A stretch of 64,000 nucleotides of DNA from Massilia sp. Root133 (GCF_001426525.1 NZ_LMEW01000036.1:195947-259946); one strand, 5' to 3'; shown: positions 5,993 through 15,534, counted from the stretch's first letter. Notes: generated by a model from the letters alone, not told the origin. Numbers and translations are program-made.

Positions 5993-8155
5993 ATGACCAT
6001 CGACATCAGCCAGTTTTACAAGGTCTTTTTCGACGAGGCGGAAGAGCTGCTCGCCGAGAAGGAGCGTCTGCTGCTGGCCGTCGATATCGATTCGCCGGAC
6101 CCGGAAGACCTGAACGCGATCTTCCGCACCGCCCATTCGATCAAGGGCGGGGCATCGACCTTCGGCCTGACGGACATGAGCGAAGTGACGCACGTGCTCG
6201 AGTCCCTGCTGGACCGCATCCGCAAGGGCGAGATGGCGCTCACCAGCCAGCACGTGGACGCCTTCCTGGCCGCCAAGGACATCCTCAAGATGCAGCTCGA
6301 CGGCCACCGCAATGGCGCGGACGTCGACCAGGAAGCGGTCGCCAACGTGCGCATGATGCTGCACGACCTGTCCGAAGGCGTGATCGTGCCGACGCACCAG
6401 CCGACCGTGCCGTCGTTCCTGCACGCGGAACAGAAGCAGCAGGTCGCCGATGGCGCCCACCGCTACAAGATCGAGCTGCCCGACCTCGCCAAGCGCGACG
6501 TCGACGCGCTCGTGGACGAACTCGGCCTGCTGGGCCGCGTGTCCGTCGTGCCGCTCGCAGCTGGACGCACGGCGCTGATCATCATGACGCACGAGAGCCT
6601 GGACGACATCATCGCCATCTGCTCCTTCGTGCTCGACCCGAACGACCTCAGGATCTTCGAGGCGCCCCCGCTCACGCCCGAGCAGCGCGCGCGCGAGGCG
6701 GCAGAACGCGCCCGCATCGAGGACGAGCAGGGCTACGGTTTCTTCGACCCGACCGATGCGGTGGACGCCACCACGAACGAGCCGTCCGAGGACGAACTCG
6801 GCTATGGATTCTTCCAGCCGATCGAGCAGATCCGCCGCGAAGCGGGCATCGTGGCCGAGGCGCCGCTGCCCGTGCCCGCGAAGCCGGAACCGCTCGAAAT
6901 CACCGAAGTGGCGGCCGAAAAGAAAGCCGCCAAGAAGGCTGCCGAGGGCAGCCACGTGCAGGGCTCCGAATCGTCGTCGATCCGCGTGTCGATCGAAAAG
7001 GTCGACCAGCTGATCAACCTCGTCGGCGAACTGGTGATCACGCAGGCCATGATCGAGCAGCGCAGCGACGGGCTCGACCCGATGGTGCACCAGCGCCTGC
7101 TGGCGTCCGTGTCGCAGCTGACGCGCAATACGCGCGACCTGCAGGAAGCCGTCATGTCGATCCGCATGATGCCGATGGACTTCGTGTTCTCGCGCTTCCC
7201 GCGCATGGTGCGCGACCTGGCCGGCAAGCTGGGCAAGAAAGTCGACTTCATCACCAACGGCGCCGCGACGGAACTGGACAAGGGCCTGATCGAACGCATC
7301 GTCGATCCGCTCACGCACCTGGTGCGCAACTCGATCGACCACGGCATCGAGCTGCCCGCCGCGCGCATGGCCGCCGGCAAGTCGGAGTCGGGACGCCTGT
7401 TCCTGTCCGCCGCTCACCAGGGCGGCAACATCGTGATCGAAGTCGCGGACGACGGCGGCGGCCTGAATCGCGAACGCATCCTGGCCAAGGCCAGGCAGAA
7501 TGGCCTGCCGGTGTCGGACAACATGAGCGACGCCGACGTCTGGCAACTGATCTTCGCGCCCGGCTTCTCGACGGCGGAAATCGTCACCGACGTGTCGGGC
7601 CGCGGCGTCGGCATGGACGTCGTCAAGCGCAACATCCAGGCGCTGGGCGGTACCATCGACATCCGCTCGGCGCGGGGCTTCGGCACGACGATCCTGATCT
7701 CGCTGCCGCTGACGCTCGCGATCCTGGACGGCATGTCGATCCGCAGCGGCGACGAGATCTACATCCTGCCGCTGGGCTTCGTCGTGGAGTCCCTGCAGCC
7801 GGCGCGCGCCGACGTCAAGGAGATCCACGGCCAGGGCCGCGTGGTGAAGGTGCGCGGCGAATACCTGCCGCTGATCCCGCTGTACCAGATGTTCAACATC
7901 GAGCCGCGCATCACCGACCCGTGCGAAGGCATCCTCGTGATCCTCGAGGCGGAAGGGCGCAAGGCCGCGCTGTTCGTCGACGAACTGGTCGGCCAGCAGC
8001 AGGTCGTCGTGAAGAACCTGGAAGCGAACTACCGCAAGGTCGCCGGGATCTCCGGCGCCACCATCCTCGGCGATGGCGGCGTGGCGCTGATCCTGGACGT
8101 GGGCGCGCTGCTGCGCTCGTCGCGCCAGTTGTCCGACGAATCCGTCATCTCCTGA
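5993..8155 (+). CDS. cheA: Chemotaxis histidine kinase CheA
   Basis: Receptor-coupled kinase that phosphorylates CheY and CheB. The 720 residues show, in order, the HPt domain with phosphorylated H48 (FRTAHSIKGGASTFG), a response-regulator-binding-like middle part with the acidic repeats EDEQGYGFF and EDELGYGFF at about 242-272, the dimerisation helices (LINLVGELVITQAMIEQ), the ATPase domain with the N box HLVRNSIDHGIE and DDGGGL, and the C-terminal CheW-like domain. Length and order are normal for betaproteobacteria. Confidence 0.97.
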   Translation: MTIDISQFYKVFFDEAEELLAEKERLLLAVDIDSPDPEDLNAIFRTAHSIKGGASTFGLTDMSEVTHVLESLLDRIRKGEMALTSQHVDAFLAAKDILKMQLDGHRNGADVDQEAVANVRMMLHDLSEGVIVPTHQPTVPSFLHAEQKQQVADGAHRYKIELPDLAKRDVDALVDELGLLGRVSVVPLAAGRTALIIMTHESLDDIIAICSFVLDPNDLRIFEAPPLTPEQRAREAAERARIEDEQGYGFFDPTDAVDATTNEPSEDELGYGFFQPIEQIRREAGIVAEAPLPVPAKPEPLEITEVAAEKKAAKKAAEGSHVQGSESSSIRVSIEKVDQLINLVGELVITQAMIEQRSDGLDPMVHQRLLASVSQLTRNTRDLQEAVMSIRMMPMDFVFSRFPRMVRDLAGKLGKKVDFITNGAATELDKGLIERIVDPLTHLVRNSIDHGIELPAARMAAGKSESGRLFLSAAHQGGNIVIEVADDGGGLNRERILAKARQNGLPVSDNMSDADVWQLIFAPGFSTAEIVTDVSGRGVGMDVVKRNIQALGGTIDIRSARGFGTTILISLPLTLAILDGMSIRSGDEIYILPLGFVVESLQPARADVKEIHGQGRVVKVRGEYLPLIPLYQMFNIEPRITDPCEGILVILEAEGRKAALFVDELVGQQQVVVKNLEANYRKVAGISGATILGDGGVALILDVGALLRSSRQLSDESVIS

Positions 8156-8190
8156 TTTAACCCTTACTTTTGCTCCGATAAGGAACCGAC

Positions 8191-8688
8191 ATGTCCACTC
8201 AACCGACGAACAAGCCGAACGATGCCCACGACGGCAACGGCAGCGAATACCTGGCCTTCACCCTCGGCTCCGAGGAATACGGCATCGACATCCTGAAGGT
8301 GCAGGAGATCCGCGGCTACGAAGCCGTGACCCGCATCGCCAACGCCCCCGAGTTCATCAAGGGCGTGATCAACCTGCGCGGCATCATCATTCCGGTGGTC
8401 GACATGCGTATCAAGTTCAACCTGGGCACGCCGACCTACGACCAGTTCACCGTCGTGATCATCCTGAACATCGGCGGCCGCATCATGGGCATGGTCGTGG
8501 ACAGCGTGTCGGACGTGACCACGCTCACGCCGGACCAGATCAAGCCGGCGCCGGAGATGGGCTCCGCCTTCAATTCCGACTACCTGACCGGCCTCGGCAC
8601 CGTCGACGAACGCATGCTCATCCTGATCGACATCGACAAGCTGATGTCGTCCAGCGAGATGGGCCTGATGGACCGGTTGGCGGCATAA
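8191..8688 (+). CDS. cheW: Chemotaxis coupling protein CheW
   Basis: 165-residue scaffold linking receptors to CheA. EYLAFTLGSEEYGIDILKVQEI, FIKGVINLRGIIIPVVDMR and VVDSVSDV are the hallmark stretches. It follows cheA by 35 bp with an AAGGAA ribosome site, and cheR follows, with no methyl-accepting receptor gene in the cluster. Confidence 0.97.
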   Translation: MSTQPTNKPNDAHDGNGSEYLAFTLGSEEYGIDILKVQEIRGYEAVTRIANAPEFIKGVINLRGIIIPVVDMRIKFNLGTPTYDQFTVVIILNIGGRIMGMVVDSVSDVTTLTPDQIKPAPEMGSAFNSDYLTGLGTVDERMLILIDIDKLMSSSEMGLMDRLAA

Positions 8689-8764
8689 GACACACAGCGC
8701 GGCGCAAGGGACACACCCGGACCGCACGCGGTCCGCAGAACGACAGCAATCCATAGGTTATAAC

Positions 8765-9622
8765 GTGCCGCCCACCAATATCAACAAGCAGGAGACGGGC
8801 AAGGAATTCAACTTCACGCGCGCCGACTTCGAGCGCGTGCGGGGCCTGATCTACCAGCGCGCCGGCATCTCCCTGGCCGACAGCAAGCAGGAAATGGTCT
8901 ACAGCCGTCTCGCGCGTCGCCTGCGCGCCAACGGCATCGCCTCGTTCGCGTCCTACCTCGACGCGCTGGAAGCGGGCCGCATGCCGGCCGAGTGGGAATC
9001 GTTCACGAACGCGCTGACGACGAACCTGACGTCGTTCTTCCGCGAGGCGCACCACTTCCCGCTGCTGGCCGAACACGCGCTCAAGGCGCGCGCGAAACAC
9101 GGCGCGCCGCTCACGATCTGGTGCTCCGCCAGTTCCACGGGCGAGGAGCCGTATTCCATCGCGATGACCGCGTGCGAGGCGTTCGATACCTTGACCCCGC
9201 CGGTCCAGATCATCGCCACCGACATCGATACGAACGTGCTGGCCACGGCCAGTGCCGGCGTCTATCCGCTCGAGCGCGTCGACAAGATGGAGCAGGCGCG
9301 CCTGCGCCGCTTTTTCCTGAAAGGGAAGGGCGCCCAGGAAGGCCTCGTGCGCGTGCGCCCGGAACTGCGCCAGCTGATCACGTTCCGGCAATTGAACCTG
9401 CTGGCCGACGGCTGGGACCTCAAGGGCCCGTTCGACGCGATCTTCTGCCGCAACGTGATGATTTACTTCGACAAGGCCACGCAGCGCAAGATCCTGTCGC
9501 GCTTCGTGCCCCTGATGAAGCCGGACGCGCTGCTGTTCGCCGGCCACTCCGAGAATTTCCTGTACGTGTCCGACTCGCTGCGCCTGCGCGGCAAGACGGT
9601 CTACGAATTGAACCAAGGCTGA
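8765..9622 (+). CDS. cheR: Chemoreceptor methyltransferase CheR
   Basis: SAM-dependent methyltransferase that methylates receptor glutamates. 285 residues: N-terminal helical domain, then the catalytic domain with IWCSASSTGEEPYSIAM (SAM site), IIATDIDTNVL and DAIFCRNVMIYFD. The start is GTG at 8765; no other start in this frame lies close to the CheR N-terminus. It follows cheW after 76 bp and is followed closely by cheD. Confidence 0.96.
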   Translation: MPPTNINKQETGKEFNFTRADFERVRGLIYQRAGISLADSKQEMVYSRLARRLRANGIASFASYLDALEAGRMPAEWESFTNALTTNLTSFFREAHHFPLLAEHALKARAKHGAPLTIWCSASSTGEEPYSIAMTACEAFDTLTPPVQIIATDIDTNVLATASAGVYPLERVDKMEQARLRRFFLKGKGAQEGLVRVRPELRQLITFRQLNLLADGWDLKGPFDAIFCRNVMIYFDKATQRKILSRFVPLMKPDALLFAGHSENFLYVSDSLRLRGKTVYELNQG

Positions 9623-9639
9623 CGCCCACCACACCGCCC

Positions 9640-10239
9640 ATGGAAACGAACAGCCATTTCGCCACCAACGTCTATTACGACCGCACGTTCGACTGCGACG
9701 CGGCCAAGATCCTGCCCGGCGAGTACTACTACACGGGCAAGGACATGCTGATCGTGACGGTGCTTGGCTCGTGCGTGTCGGCCTGCATCCGCGACCGCGT
9801 GAAGGGCCTGGGCGGCATGAACCACTTCATGCTGCCGGACGGCGGCGATCCGGGCAACCCGGTCTCGGCCTCGATGCGCTACGGCACGCATGCGATGGAA
9901 GTGCTGATCAACGACCTGCTCAAGGCCGGCGCCCGGCGCGAGCACCTGGAAGCGAAGGTGTTCGGCGGCGGCGCCGTGCTGCGCGGCTTTTCCGCGATGA
10001 ACGTGGGCGAGCGCAATGCCGCGTTCGTCATTCAGTTTCTCAAGACGGAACGGATTCCCGTGCTGGCCGAGGACCTGAACGACATCTATCCGCGCAAGGT
10101 GTATTTCTTCCCGCGCACGGGCAAGGTGCTCGTCAAGAAACTGATGCAAACCCATAACGATACGCTGGCGAAGCGCGAGCTCGATTACGCCAGCCGCCTC
10201 AAGGTCACGCCCGTCTCCGGCGCCGTCGACCTGTTCTGA
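9640..10239 (+). CDS. cheD: Chemoreceptor glutamine deamidase CheD
   Basis: Deamidates receptor glutamines to glutamates, setting sites for CheR and CheB. Starting at ATG 9640 (METNSHFAT) it has 199 residues with the catalytic cysteine in TVLGSCVSACI, the histidine in GGMNHFMLP, and KVFGGGAVL further on. The gene starts 17 bp after the cheR stop and ends 17 bp before cheB. The roughly 35-residue C-terminal tail after VLVKKLM is longer than in minimal CheD. Confidence 0.95.
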   Translation: METNSHFATNVYYDRTFDCDAAKILPGEYYYTGKDMLIVTVLGSCVSACIRDRVKGLGGMNHFMLPDGGDPGNPVSASMRYGTHAMEVLINDLLKAGARREHLEAKVFGGGAVLRGFSAMNVGERNAAFVIQFLKTERIPVLAEDLNDIYPRKVYFFPRTGKVLVKKLMQTHNDTLAKRELDYASRLKVTPVSGAVDLF

Positions 10240-10256
10240 AGAGAAAGGCAAAACCA

Positions 10257-11330
10257 ATGACAAAGATCAAAGTGGTGATCGTGGACGATTCCGCGCTGAT
10301 CCGCAGCGTGATGACCGAGATCGTCAATTCGCAGCCCGACATGGAAGTGGTCGGTGTCGCGCCCGATCCGCTCGTCGCCCGCGAACTGATCAAGCGCACG
10401 AACCCGGACGTGCTCACCCTGGACGTCGAGATGCCGAAGATGGACGGCCTCGACTTCCTCGAAAAACTCATGCGCCTGCGCCCGATGCCCGTGCTGATGG
10501 TGTCGTCGCTGACCGAGCGCGGTTCCGAGATCACGATGCGCGCGCTGGAGCTGGGCGCCGTCGATTTCGTGACCAAACCCAAGATCTCGATCCAGAGCGG
10601 CATGCGCGAATATACCGAACTGATCGCCGACAAGATCCGCGGCGCGTCGCGCGCCCGCATCAAGCCGCGCACCCTGCATGCGGCCACGGCCGGCGCCACG
10701 ACCCCGCTGCCGCAACTGCGCAGCCCGTTGACGTCGTCCGAAAAGCTGATCATCATCGGCGCCTCGACGGGCGGCACGGAAGCGATCCGCGAATTCCTCA
10801 TGCAGATGCCGTCGGACTGCCCCGGCATCCTGATCGCCCAGCACATGCCGGAAGGCTTTACGACGTCGTTCGCGCGCCGCCTCGATTCGCTGTGCAAGAT
10901 CAGCGTCGTCGAGTCCGCCGGCAACGAGCGTGTGCTGCCGGGCCACGCGTACATCGCGCCGGGCCACTCCCATTTGCTGTTGACTCGATCCGGCGCCAAC
11001 TACATGACGAAGATCGAGCAGAGCGAGCCCGTGAACCGTCACCGTCCGTCCGTGGACGTCCTGTTCCGCTCGGCGGCGCAGGCGGCCGGCAAGAATGCCG
11101 TCGGCGTGATCCTGACGGGCATGGGAAAAGACGGCGCACAGGGTATGCTGGAGATGAAGAACGCGGGCGCCCACAATTTCGCCCAGGATGAAGCGTCGTG
11201 CGTCGTGTTCGGCATGCCGCGCGAAGCGATCGCCATCGGCGCCGCCCACGAGGTGGCCGCCCTGAGCGCATTGCCGGGCCTCGTGCTTGGCCATCTGGCA
11301 ACGCATGGAGGCCGGGCGTTGCGCGTTTGA
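10257..11330 (+). CDS. cheB: Chemotaxis methylesterase CheB
   Basis: Response regulator with methylesterase output that removes receptor methyl groups. The 357 residues have a receiver domain with D10/D11 and D56 (TLDVEMPKMDGLDF), a linker around 130-160, and the esterase domain with the catalytic triad S170 (IIGASTGGTEAI), H196 (AQHMPEGFT) and the aspartate of ILTGMGKDGAQGM. An AGAGAAAGG ribosome site precedes the ATG. It ends the first run of che genes before a 156-bp gap. Confidence 0.97.
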   Translation: MTKIKVVIVDDSALIRSVMTEIVNSQPDMEVVGVAPDPLVARELIKRTNPDVLTLDVEMPKMDGLDFLEKLMRLRPMPVLMVSSLTERGSEITMRALELGAVDFVTKPKISIQSGMREYTELIADKIRGASRARIKPRTLHAATAGATTPLPQLRSPLTSSEKLIIIGASTGGTEAIREFLMQMPSDCPGILIAQHMPEGFTTSFARRLDSLCKISVVESAGNERVLPGHAYIAPGHSHLLLTRSGANYMTKIEQSEPVNRHRPSVDVLFRSAAQAAGKNAVGVILTGMGKDGAQGMLEMKNAGAHNFAQDEASCVVFGMPREAIAIGAAHEVAALSALPGLVLGHLATHGGRALRV

Positions 11331-11388
11331 TCCGCGTACGGTGCATTCACTGCGGTTTTATCGCCGTAGAGCAACAAAACTGCTATGC

Positions 11389-11454
11389 TTTAGCCTGTAT
11401 TCGCAGTGCCGAACCGACCAACCTATACTAGGGGCTTCGTAGTCCTCGAAGCCC
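11389..11454 (+). promoter_or_regulatory. cheY-cheZ leader: possible promoter and hairpin
   Basis: TTTAGCCT (11389-11396), 11 bp, GCCGAACC (11408-11415) has sigma-28 spacing and a partly matching -10. A sigma-70-like TATACT lies at 11424-11429. Downstream, GGGCTTCG (11432-11439) and CGAAGCCC (11447-11454) form an 8-bp hairpin in the leader, without a T-run. The gap suggests that cheYZ can be transcribed on its own. Confidence 0.3.
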
Positions 11455-11486
11455 ATCATCAGAGTTAAGAAACAACGGAGTATTTC

Positions 11487-11882
11487 ATGGCTGATCCTAA
11501 GATGCGTTTCCTGGTTGTTGACGATTTTTCGACGATGCGACGCATCGTCAAAAATCTGCTGAAAGAACTGGGTTACGGCAATGTCGACGAGGCAGAAGAC
11601 GGTGTCCAGGCACTGGCCAAGCTGCGCAGCGAACAGTTCGATTTCGTCGTGTCGGACTGGAACATGCCGAACATGGACGGTCTGACGATGCTGCAGAACA
11701 TCCGCGCCGATCCCGCACTGGCCAAGCTGCCGGTGCTGATGGTGACCGCCGAAGCCAAGAAGGAAAACATCATCGCGGCGGCGCAAGCCGGCGCCAACGG
11801 CTACGTCGTGAAGCCGTTCACCGCGGCCACGCTGGACGAAAAGCTGAACAAGATTTTCGAAAAGATGGAAAAGGCCGCGTAA
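11487..11882 (+). CDS. cheY: Chemotaxis response regulator CheY (motor-type)
   Basis: 131-residue receiver protein with D12, D13, D57 and K109 at exactly the enterobacterial CheY numbers (FLVVDDFSTMRRIVKNLLKELGY, SDWNMPNMDGL, YVVKPF). It should be the copy that binds FliM and switches the motor. The stop codon TAA directly abuts the ATG of cheZ, so the two are translationally coupled. CGGAG precedes its start. Confidence 0.97.
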   Translation: MADPKMRFLVVDDFSTMRRIVKNLLKELGYGNVDEAEDGVQALAKLRSEQFDFVVSDWNMPNMDGLTMLQNIRADPALAKLPVLMVTAEAKKENIIAAAQAGANGYVVKPFTAATLDEKLNKIFEKMEKAA

Positions 11883-12515
11883 ATGAGCGAGCACATCGCC
11901 GACTCGACTTCGCCCGACGAGGTTCTGAGCCGGATCGGGCACATGACCCGCGCATTGCACGAAAGCCTGCGCGGGCTGGGCCTGGACAAGCTGATCGAAA
12001 AGGCGGCCAGCGACATCCCCGATGCGCGCGACCGCCTCGATTACGTGGTCCGGCTGTCCGAGCAATCGGCCAAGCGCGTGCTCGACGCGACCGATGCCGC
12101 CAATCCGCTTCAGGATGGCATCGACGACCGTGCCGCCGAACTCGGCCGTTCGTGGCAGGCCCTGCTGGCCGCACCGGGCGCCGACGGCGACTGGCGTGCG
12201 CTGGCCGAGCGCACGGTCGCGAGCCTGGCCGAATCGCGCGACGCGGCCAGCGCCACGAAGGCGCATTTGATGGACATCATGATGGCCCAGGACTTCCAGG
12301 ACCTGACCGGCCAGGTGATCTCGCGTATCACGGGCATCGCCCAGAACCTGGAAAAGCAGCTGGTGCAGGTGCTCGTCGATTTCGCCCCGAGCGAGATCAA
12401 GCGCGAGCTCGACAATGGCTTGCTGAACGGTCCGCAGATCAACCCGGAAGGCAATAGCGACATCGTGGCCGACCAGGGCCAGGTCGACGACTTGCTGGAC
12501 AGCCTGGGCTTCTGA
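11883..12515 (+). CDS. cheZ: CheY-P phosphatase CheZ
   Basis: 210-residue phosphatase that terminates the CheY signal. The catalytic helix is MMAQDFQDLTGQVISRI with D140 and Q144 (equivalents of D143 and Q147 in E. coli), and the last residues VDDLLDSLGF are the CheY-binding peptide. It abuts cheY and is followed by an intrinsic terminator, closing the chemotaxis operon. Confidence 0.97.
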   Translation: MSEHIADSTSPDEVLSRIGHMTRALHESLRGLGLDKLIEKAASDIPDARDRLDYVVRLSEQSAKRVLDATDAANPLQDGIDDRAAELGRSWQALLAAPGADGDWRALAERTVASLAESRDAASATKAHLMDIMMAQDFQDLTGQVISRITGIAQNLEKQLVQVLVDFAPSEIKRELDNGLLNGPQINPEGNSDIVADQGQVDDLLDSLGF

Positions 12516-12524
12516 TCCCGACGC

Positions 12525-12547
12525 GGCGGCCTCGAGCCGCCGTTTTT
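12525..12547 (+). terminator. Intrinsic terminator after cheZ
   Basis: GGCGGC (12525-12530), loop CTCGA, GCCGCC (12536-12541), followed by GTTTTT. It closes the motility/chemotaxis operon. Confidence 0.8.
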
Positions 12548-12574
12548 CGTTCCACCCGGCGATCGTTACAAGAC

Positions 12575-13783
12575 ATGCACCAGACTCACTTCATCGTCCG
12601 TGAACCCCTGCTCGACCCCAAGCAACGCGTGATCGGGTACGAGCTCCGCTGGCAACAGCGCGACGGCCAGCCACTCGGCGACGCCGACCTCGAACGCCTC
12701 GTCGCCTTCGTGGCCGACCACGTGGTCGACGAGGAGCAGGGCTGGCTCCTGCGCGACAAGACCCTGTTCCTCGACGCCGTGCCGGCGATGCTGTCGCTGG
12801 ATGCGCTGCACGCGCTGCCCCCGGAACGCACCGTCCTCTCGCTGCCCGTGCGCGATCTCGCGAATCCCGACACCCGCGCGGCCGTGCAGGCGCTGCGCGC
12901 GGGCGGCGTCGGCATCTCGATCCGCGGCGCCGACCTGACCCTGCTGGGCAAGAACCTGTCTCCCTTCGCGTCCTACGCCGAAGTGCGCTTCGCCGGCGCC
13001 GACGTGGCCGCCCAGGCGCGCGCGTACGCCGCCGCGAAGCAGTCGGCGCTGCGCCTCGTCGGCCGGCCCGTGTCGACGTGGCAGGATTTCGACGCCTGCG
13101 CCGCGCTGGGCCTGGATGCCTTCGTCGGCAAGCTGCACCTGACGCCGCGGCCGGGCAATCCCGTCAAGGGCATGAACCCCGCCCAGACCATCATCCTGCA
13201 GCTGATGCAGATGGTGCAGAACAACGAGGACGTGCCCAAGATCGAGGCCGTGCTCAAGCGCGATCCGGCACTGATCTATAAACTCCTGCGCTTCATCAAT
13301 TCGGCCGGCTTCGGCTCGGGCCGCGACATCCAGTCGCTGCGCCAGGCGATCGCGATGCTCGGCTACGCGCCGCTGTACCGCTGGCTCGTCCTACTGCTGG
13401 CGACGGCCAGCACGAGCGGCTATTCGCCCGTGCTGATGGAAACGGCGGTCGTGCGTGCGCGCCTGTGCGAACTGCTGGGCCAGACGTATCTGCCGCGCAG
13501 CGAGGGCGAGCACCTGTTCGTGGCGGGCATGTTCTCGCTGCTGGACCGCCTGCTGGGGCTGCCGATGAAGGAGGTGCTGGACACGATCCAGCTGCCGGAG
13601 CAGGTCGTGCAGGCGTTGCTGGGGCGCGATGGCGTATACGGGCCTTATCTCGCGCTGGCGGAGGCGTGCGAGCTGAATTCGGACCTCGTGGCGTCGTTGG
13701 CGGCGTCGCTGGATATCAGCCCGCTCGACGTCAACAAGGCGCATTTATCGGCGCTGGCGTGGGCGCAGAACGTCGCCGCATGA
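12575..13783 (+). CDS. EAL/HDOD-type signalling protein (YuxH-like)
   Basis: 402 residues. The N-terminal half is a heavily degenerate EAL fold: the opening REPLLDPKQRVIGYELRWQQ has the QPI.D....YELL pattern but metal-binding EAL residues are not conserved, so phosphodiesterase activity is unlikely. Residues 200-380 form an HDOD domain (IILQLMQMVQNNEDVPKIEAVLKRDPALIYKLLRFINSAGF). Such proteins are c-di-GMP-related regulators of unknown output. A second relative lies at 58179. It follows the cheZ terminator and faces ycgR convergently. Confidence 0.85.
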   Translation: MHQTHFIVREPLLDPKQRVIGYELRWQQRDGQPLGDADLERLVAFVADHVVDEEQGWLLRDKTLFLDAVPAMLSLDALHALPPERTVLSLPVRDLANPDTRAAVQALRAGGVGISIRGADLTLLGKNLSPFASYAEVRFAGADVAAQARAYAAAKQSALRLVGRPVSTWQDFDACAALGLDAFVGKLHLTPRPGNPVKGMNPAQTIILQLMQMVQNNEDVPKIEAVLKRDPALIYKLLRFINSAGFGSGRDIQSLRQAIAMLGYAPLYRWLVLLLATASTSGYSPVLMETAVVRARLCELLGQTYLPRSEGEHLFVAGMFSLLDRLLGLPMKEVLDTIQLPEQVVQALLGRDGVYGPYLALAEACELNSDLVASLAASLDISPLDVNKAHLSALAWAQNVAA

Positions 13784-13788
13784 AAAAC

Positions 13789-13810
13789 GGCCCTGACGGG
13801 CCGCCTTGTT
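13789..13810 (+). terminator. Terminator between EAL/HDOD gene and ycgR
   Basis: GGCCC (13789-13793), loop TGAC, GGGCC (13798-13802), then GCCTTGTTT. It lies in the 26-bp space between convergent genes; the final T pairs into the ycgR stop codon. Confidence 0.55.
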
Positions 13811-14565
13811 TATCTGCGCTTCTGGACCTTGACGACAGCCCGCTCGAGCGTCTGCCGCATCTGCATCGAAATATTCGAAATGCGGCACCCCACCTGCACC
13901 TGCTGACCCAGCAGGAAGGTACGGAACGGCCGCAGCAGGCGGATTTCGAGGTCGGCCGAGACGGCCAGCGACGTGCCCAGTTCCAGCTGCACGCCTTCCA
14001 GCTTCTTGCCGACGTACAGTTCTAGCGCCTGTTCCGGCGTCGCGCGCAGGCCGACGCCCCCGCGTGAGAAATCGTACAGCGGCATCTCGAACACCTTGCC
14101 CAGCAGCGTGAAGCGGGCGCCGTAATTCATGCCGACCGGTGACTCCAGGCGAGGCTCGGCGCGCCGGTTCAGCACAAGGCAGACCTCCGGCAGCGGCAGT
14201 TGCACGAGGTCCGGGCGTCCCTCCACGATGGCCCAGTCGGCGTCGAGCTCGAACTGGATCTTCGCATTGCTCCCGAGTGCCGCGACGAACACGGCCTCGC
14301 CTTCCGCCAGGACGTCGTTGCCGGCGAGCTCGAGGGTGAACACCTTGTGCTCGGGATCGACGCTGTCGATGCGCGCCATGACGAAGTCCTGGCCGCGCGG
14401 GTACACGGTCACGGGTTCGCCCGTCAGGGCGAGCGTGGTCAACGCGTCGCCGATGTCGAACGGGTCGCGCATGTCATGGGCGCCGGAATCGGGGCGGATC
14501 CGGTCCACGGCGTCCGCCGGTTTGGGCGGGCCCTTGCGCATTTGAAGCAACGAGAGGTCGGTCAA
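13810..14565 (-). CDS. ycgR: Flagellar brake protein YcgR (PilZ domain)
   Basis: c-di-GMP receptor that slows the flagellar motor. With a TTG start at 14565, supported by AAGGAG 7 nt upstream (complement of 14573-14578), the product has 251 residues. An N-terminal YcgR domain (TVYPRGQDFVMARIDSVD) precedes a PilZ domain with the RxxxR-type RRAEPR and the DxSxxG motif DFSRGGVG, the c-di-GMP-binding signature. A longer in-frame ATG version would add 14 residues without a ribosome site. Convergent to the chemotaxis block, which fits its role. Confidence 0.9.
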   Translation of the reverse strand: MTDLSLLQMRKGPPKPADAVDRIRPDSGAHDMRDPFDIGDALTTLALTGEPVTVYPRGQDFVMARIDSVDPEHKVFTLELAGNDVLAEGEAVFVAALGSNAKIQFELDADWAIVEGRPDLVQLPLPEVCLVLNRRAEPRLESPVGMNYGARFTLLGKVFEMPLYDFSRGGVGLRATPEQALELYVGKKLEGVQLELGTSLAVSADLEIRLLRPFRTFLLGQQVQVGCRISNISMQMRQTLERAVVKVQKRR

Positions 14566-14673
14566 GACGCTACTCCTTCTTTTTACGTGGTTTGGGTAAA
14601 AAGCCAAACTCCGAGTCTAGCAAGAAGAGTTGCCAATTCCTACAACATATTTGCAACAAAGTAATTTTTAGAG

Positions 14674-15513
14674 TCAGATCTCGAGATTATCGATCAGACG
14701 CGTCGCACCAAGTTTGGCGGCCGTCAGGACGACGAGCGGTGCGCCCGCTTCATATTCCTCGCGGCCCGGCGCCTGCAGGTTCATGCGCTTGCGGATCGAC
14801 ACGTAGTCGGGCTGCCAGCCGCGCGCGGCCAGGCGTTCCATCGCGTCGCGCTCCAGCGCGGCCAGGTCGGCGTGGCCGGCGCGGGTCTGTTCCGCCACGT
14901 ACTGCAGCGTCTGGTACAGGAACGGCGCTTCGGTGCGTTCCGCCGTGCTCAGGTAGCCGTTGCGCGACGACAGCGCCAGGCCATCTTCCGCGCGGAACGT
15001 CTCGGCGCCGATGATTTCCGTCGGCAGCGCGAATTGGCGCGCCATGTTACGGACGATCATCAACTGCTGGTAATCCTTCTTGCCGAACACGGCCACGCGC
15101 GGCTGCACGCAGGAGAACAGCTTCGTCACGACCGTGCACACGCCGTTGAAGAAGCCGGGGCGGAACTCTCCCTCCAGGATATTGCCCAGGTCGTCGGGCG
15201 GCTGCACGCGGTATTCCTGCGGCTCCGGATACAGGTCTCTTTCGGTCGGCGCGAACAGGACGTACACGCCTTCCTTCTCCAGCTTGGCAACGTCCGCTTC
15301 GAACGTGCGCGGGTATTTGTCGAAGTCTTCGTTCGGGCCGAACTGCAGGCGGTTGACGAAGATCGAGGCGACGACCGGGTCGCCGTGGCGGCGCGCCAGG
15401 CGCATCAGCGACAGATGACCTTCGTGCAGGTTGCCCATCGTCGGCACGAAGGCGGTGCGCAGTTGTCCGCGCAGCTGGTCGCGCAGTTCGTCAATGGTGG
15501 AGATGATTTTCAT
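14674..15513 (-). CDS. panC: Pantoate-beta-alanine ligase PanC
   Basis: Makes pantothenate from pantoate and beta-alanine with ATP. The 279-residue protein has the HIGH-like motif TMGNLHEGHLSLM, the VSIFVNRLQFGPNEDFDKYPR stretch, FGKKDYQQLMIVR and SSRNGYLS. It lies last in a minus-strand run with scpA and the DUF3460 gene (22 bp after scpA). Full length, no anomalies. Confidence 0.97.
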   Translation of the reverse strand: MKIISTIDELRDQLRGQLRTAFVPTMGNLHEGHLSLMRLARRHGDPVVASIFVNRLQFGPNEDFDKYPRTFEADVAKLEKEGVYVLFAPTERDLYPEPQEYRVQPPDDLGNILEGEFRPGFFNGVCTVVTKLFSCVQPRVAVFGKKDYQQLMIVRNMARQFALPTEIIGAETFRAEDGLALSSRNGYLSTAERTEAPFLYQTLQYVAEQTRAGHADLAALERDAMERLAARGWQPDYVSIRKRMNLQAPGREEYEAGAPLVVLTAAKLGATRLIDNLEI

Positions 15514-15534
15514 GGTATCGGATTCGTAATGGCG

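Noticed and set aside
5345..7828. Very long open frame on the minus strand across cheA (827 codons)
   Set aside because: It is antisense to the complete cheA and cheY; the His/Arg/Asp-rich product is the usual shadow of GC-rich codon usage.
14620..14645. Sigma-54-like sequence ahead of ycgR (minus strand TTGGCA then TTGCT)
   Set aside because: GG and GC are 11 bp apart instead of the strict 10, so sigma-54 would not bind productively.
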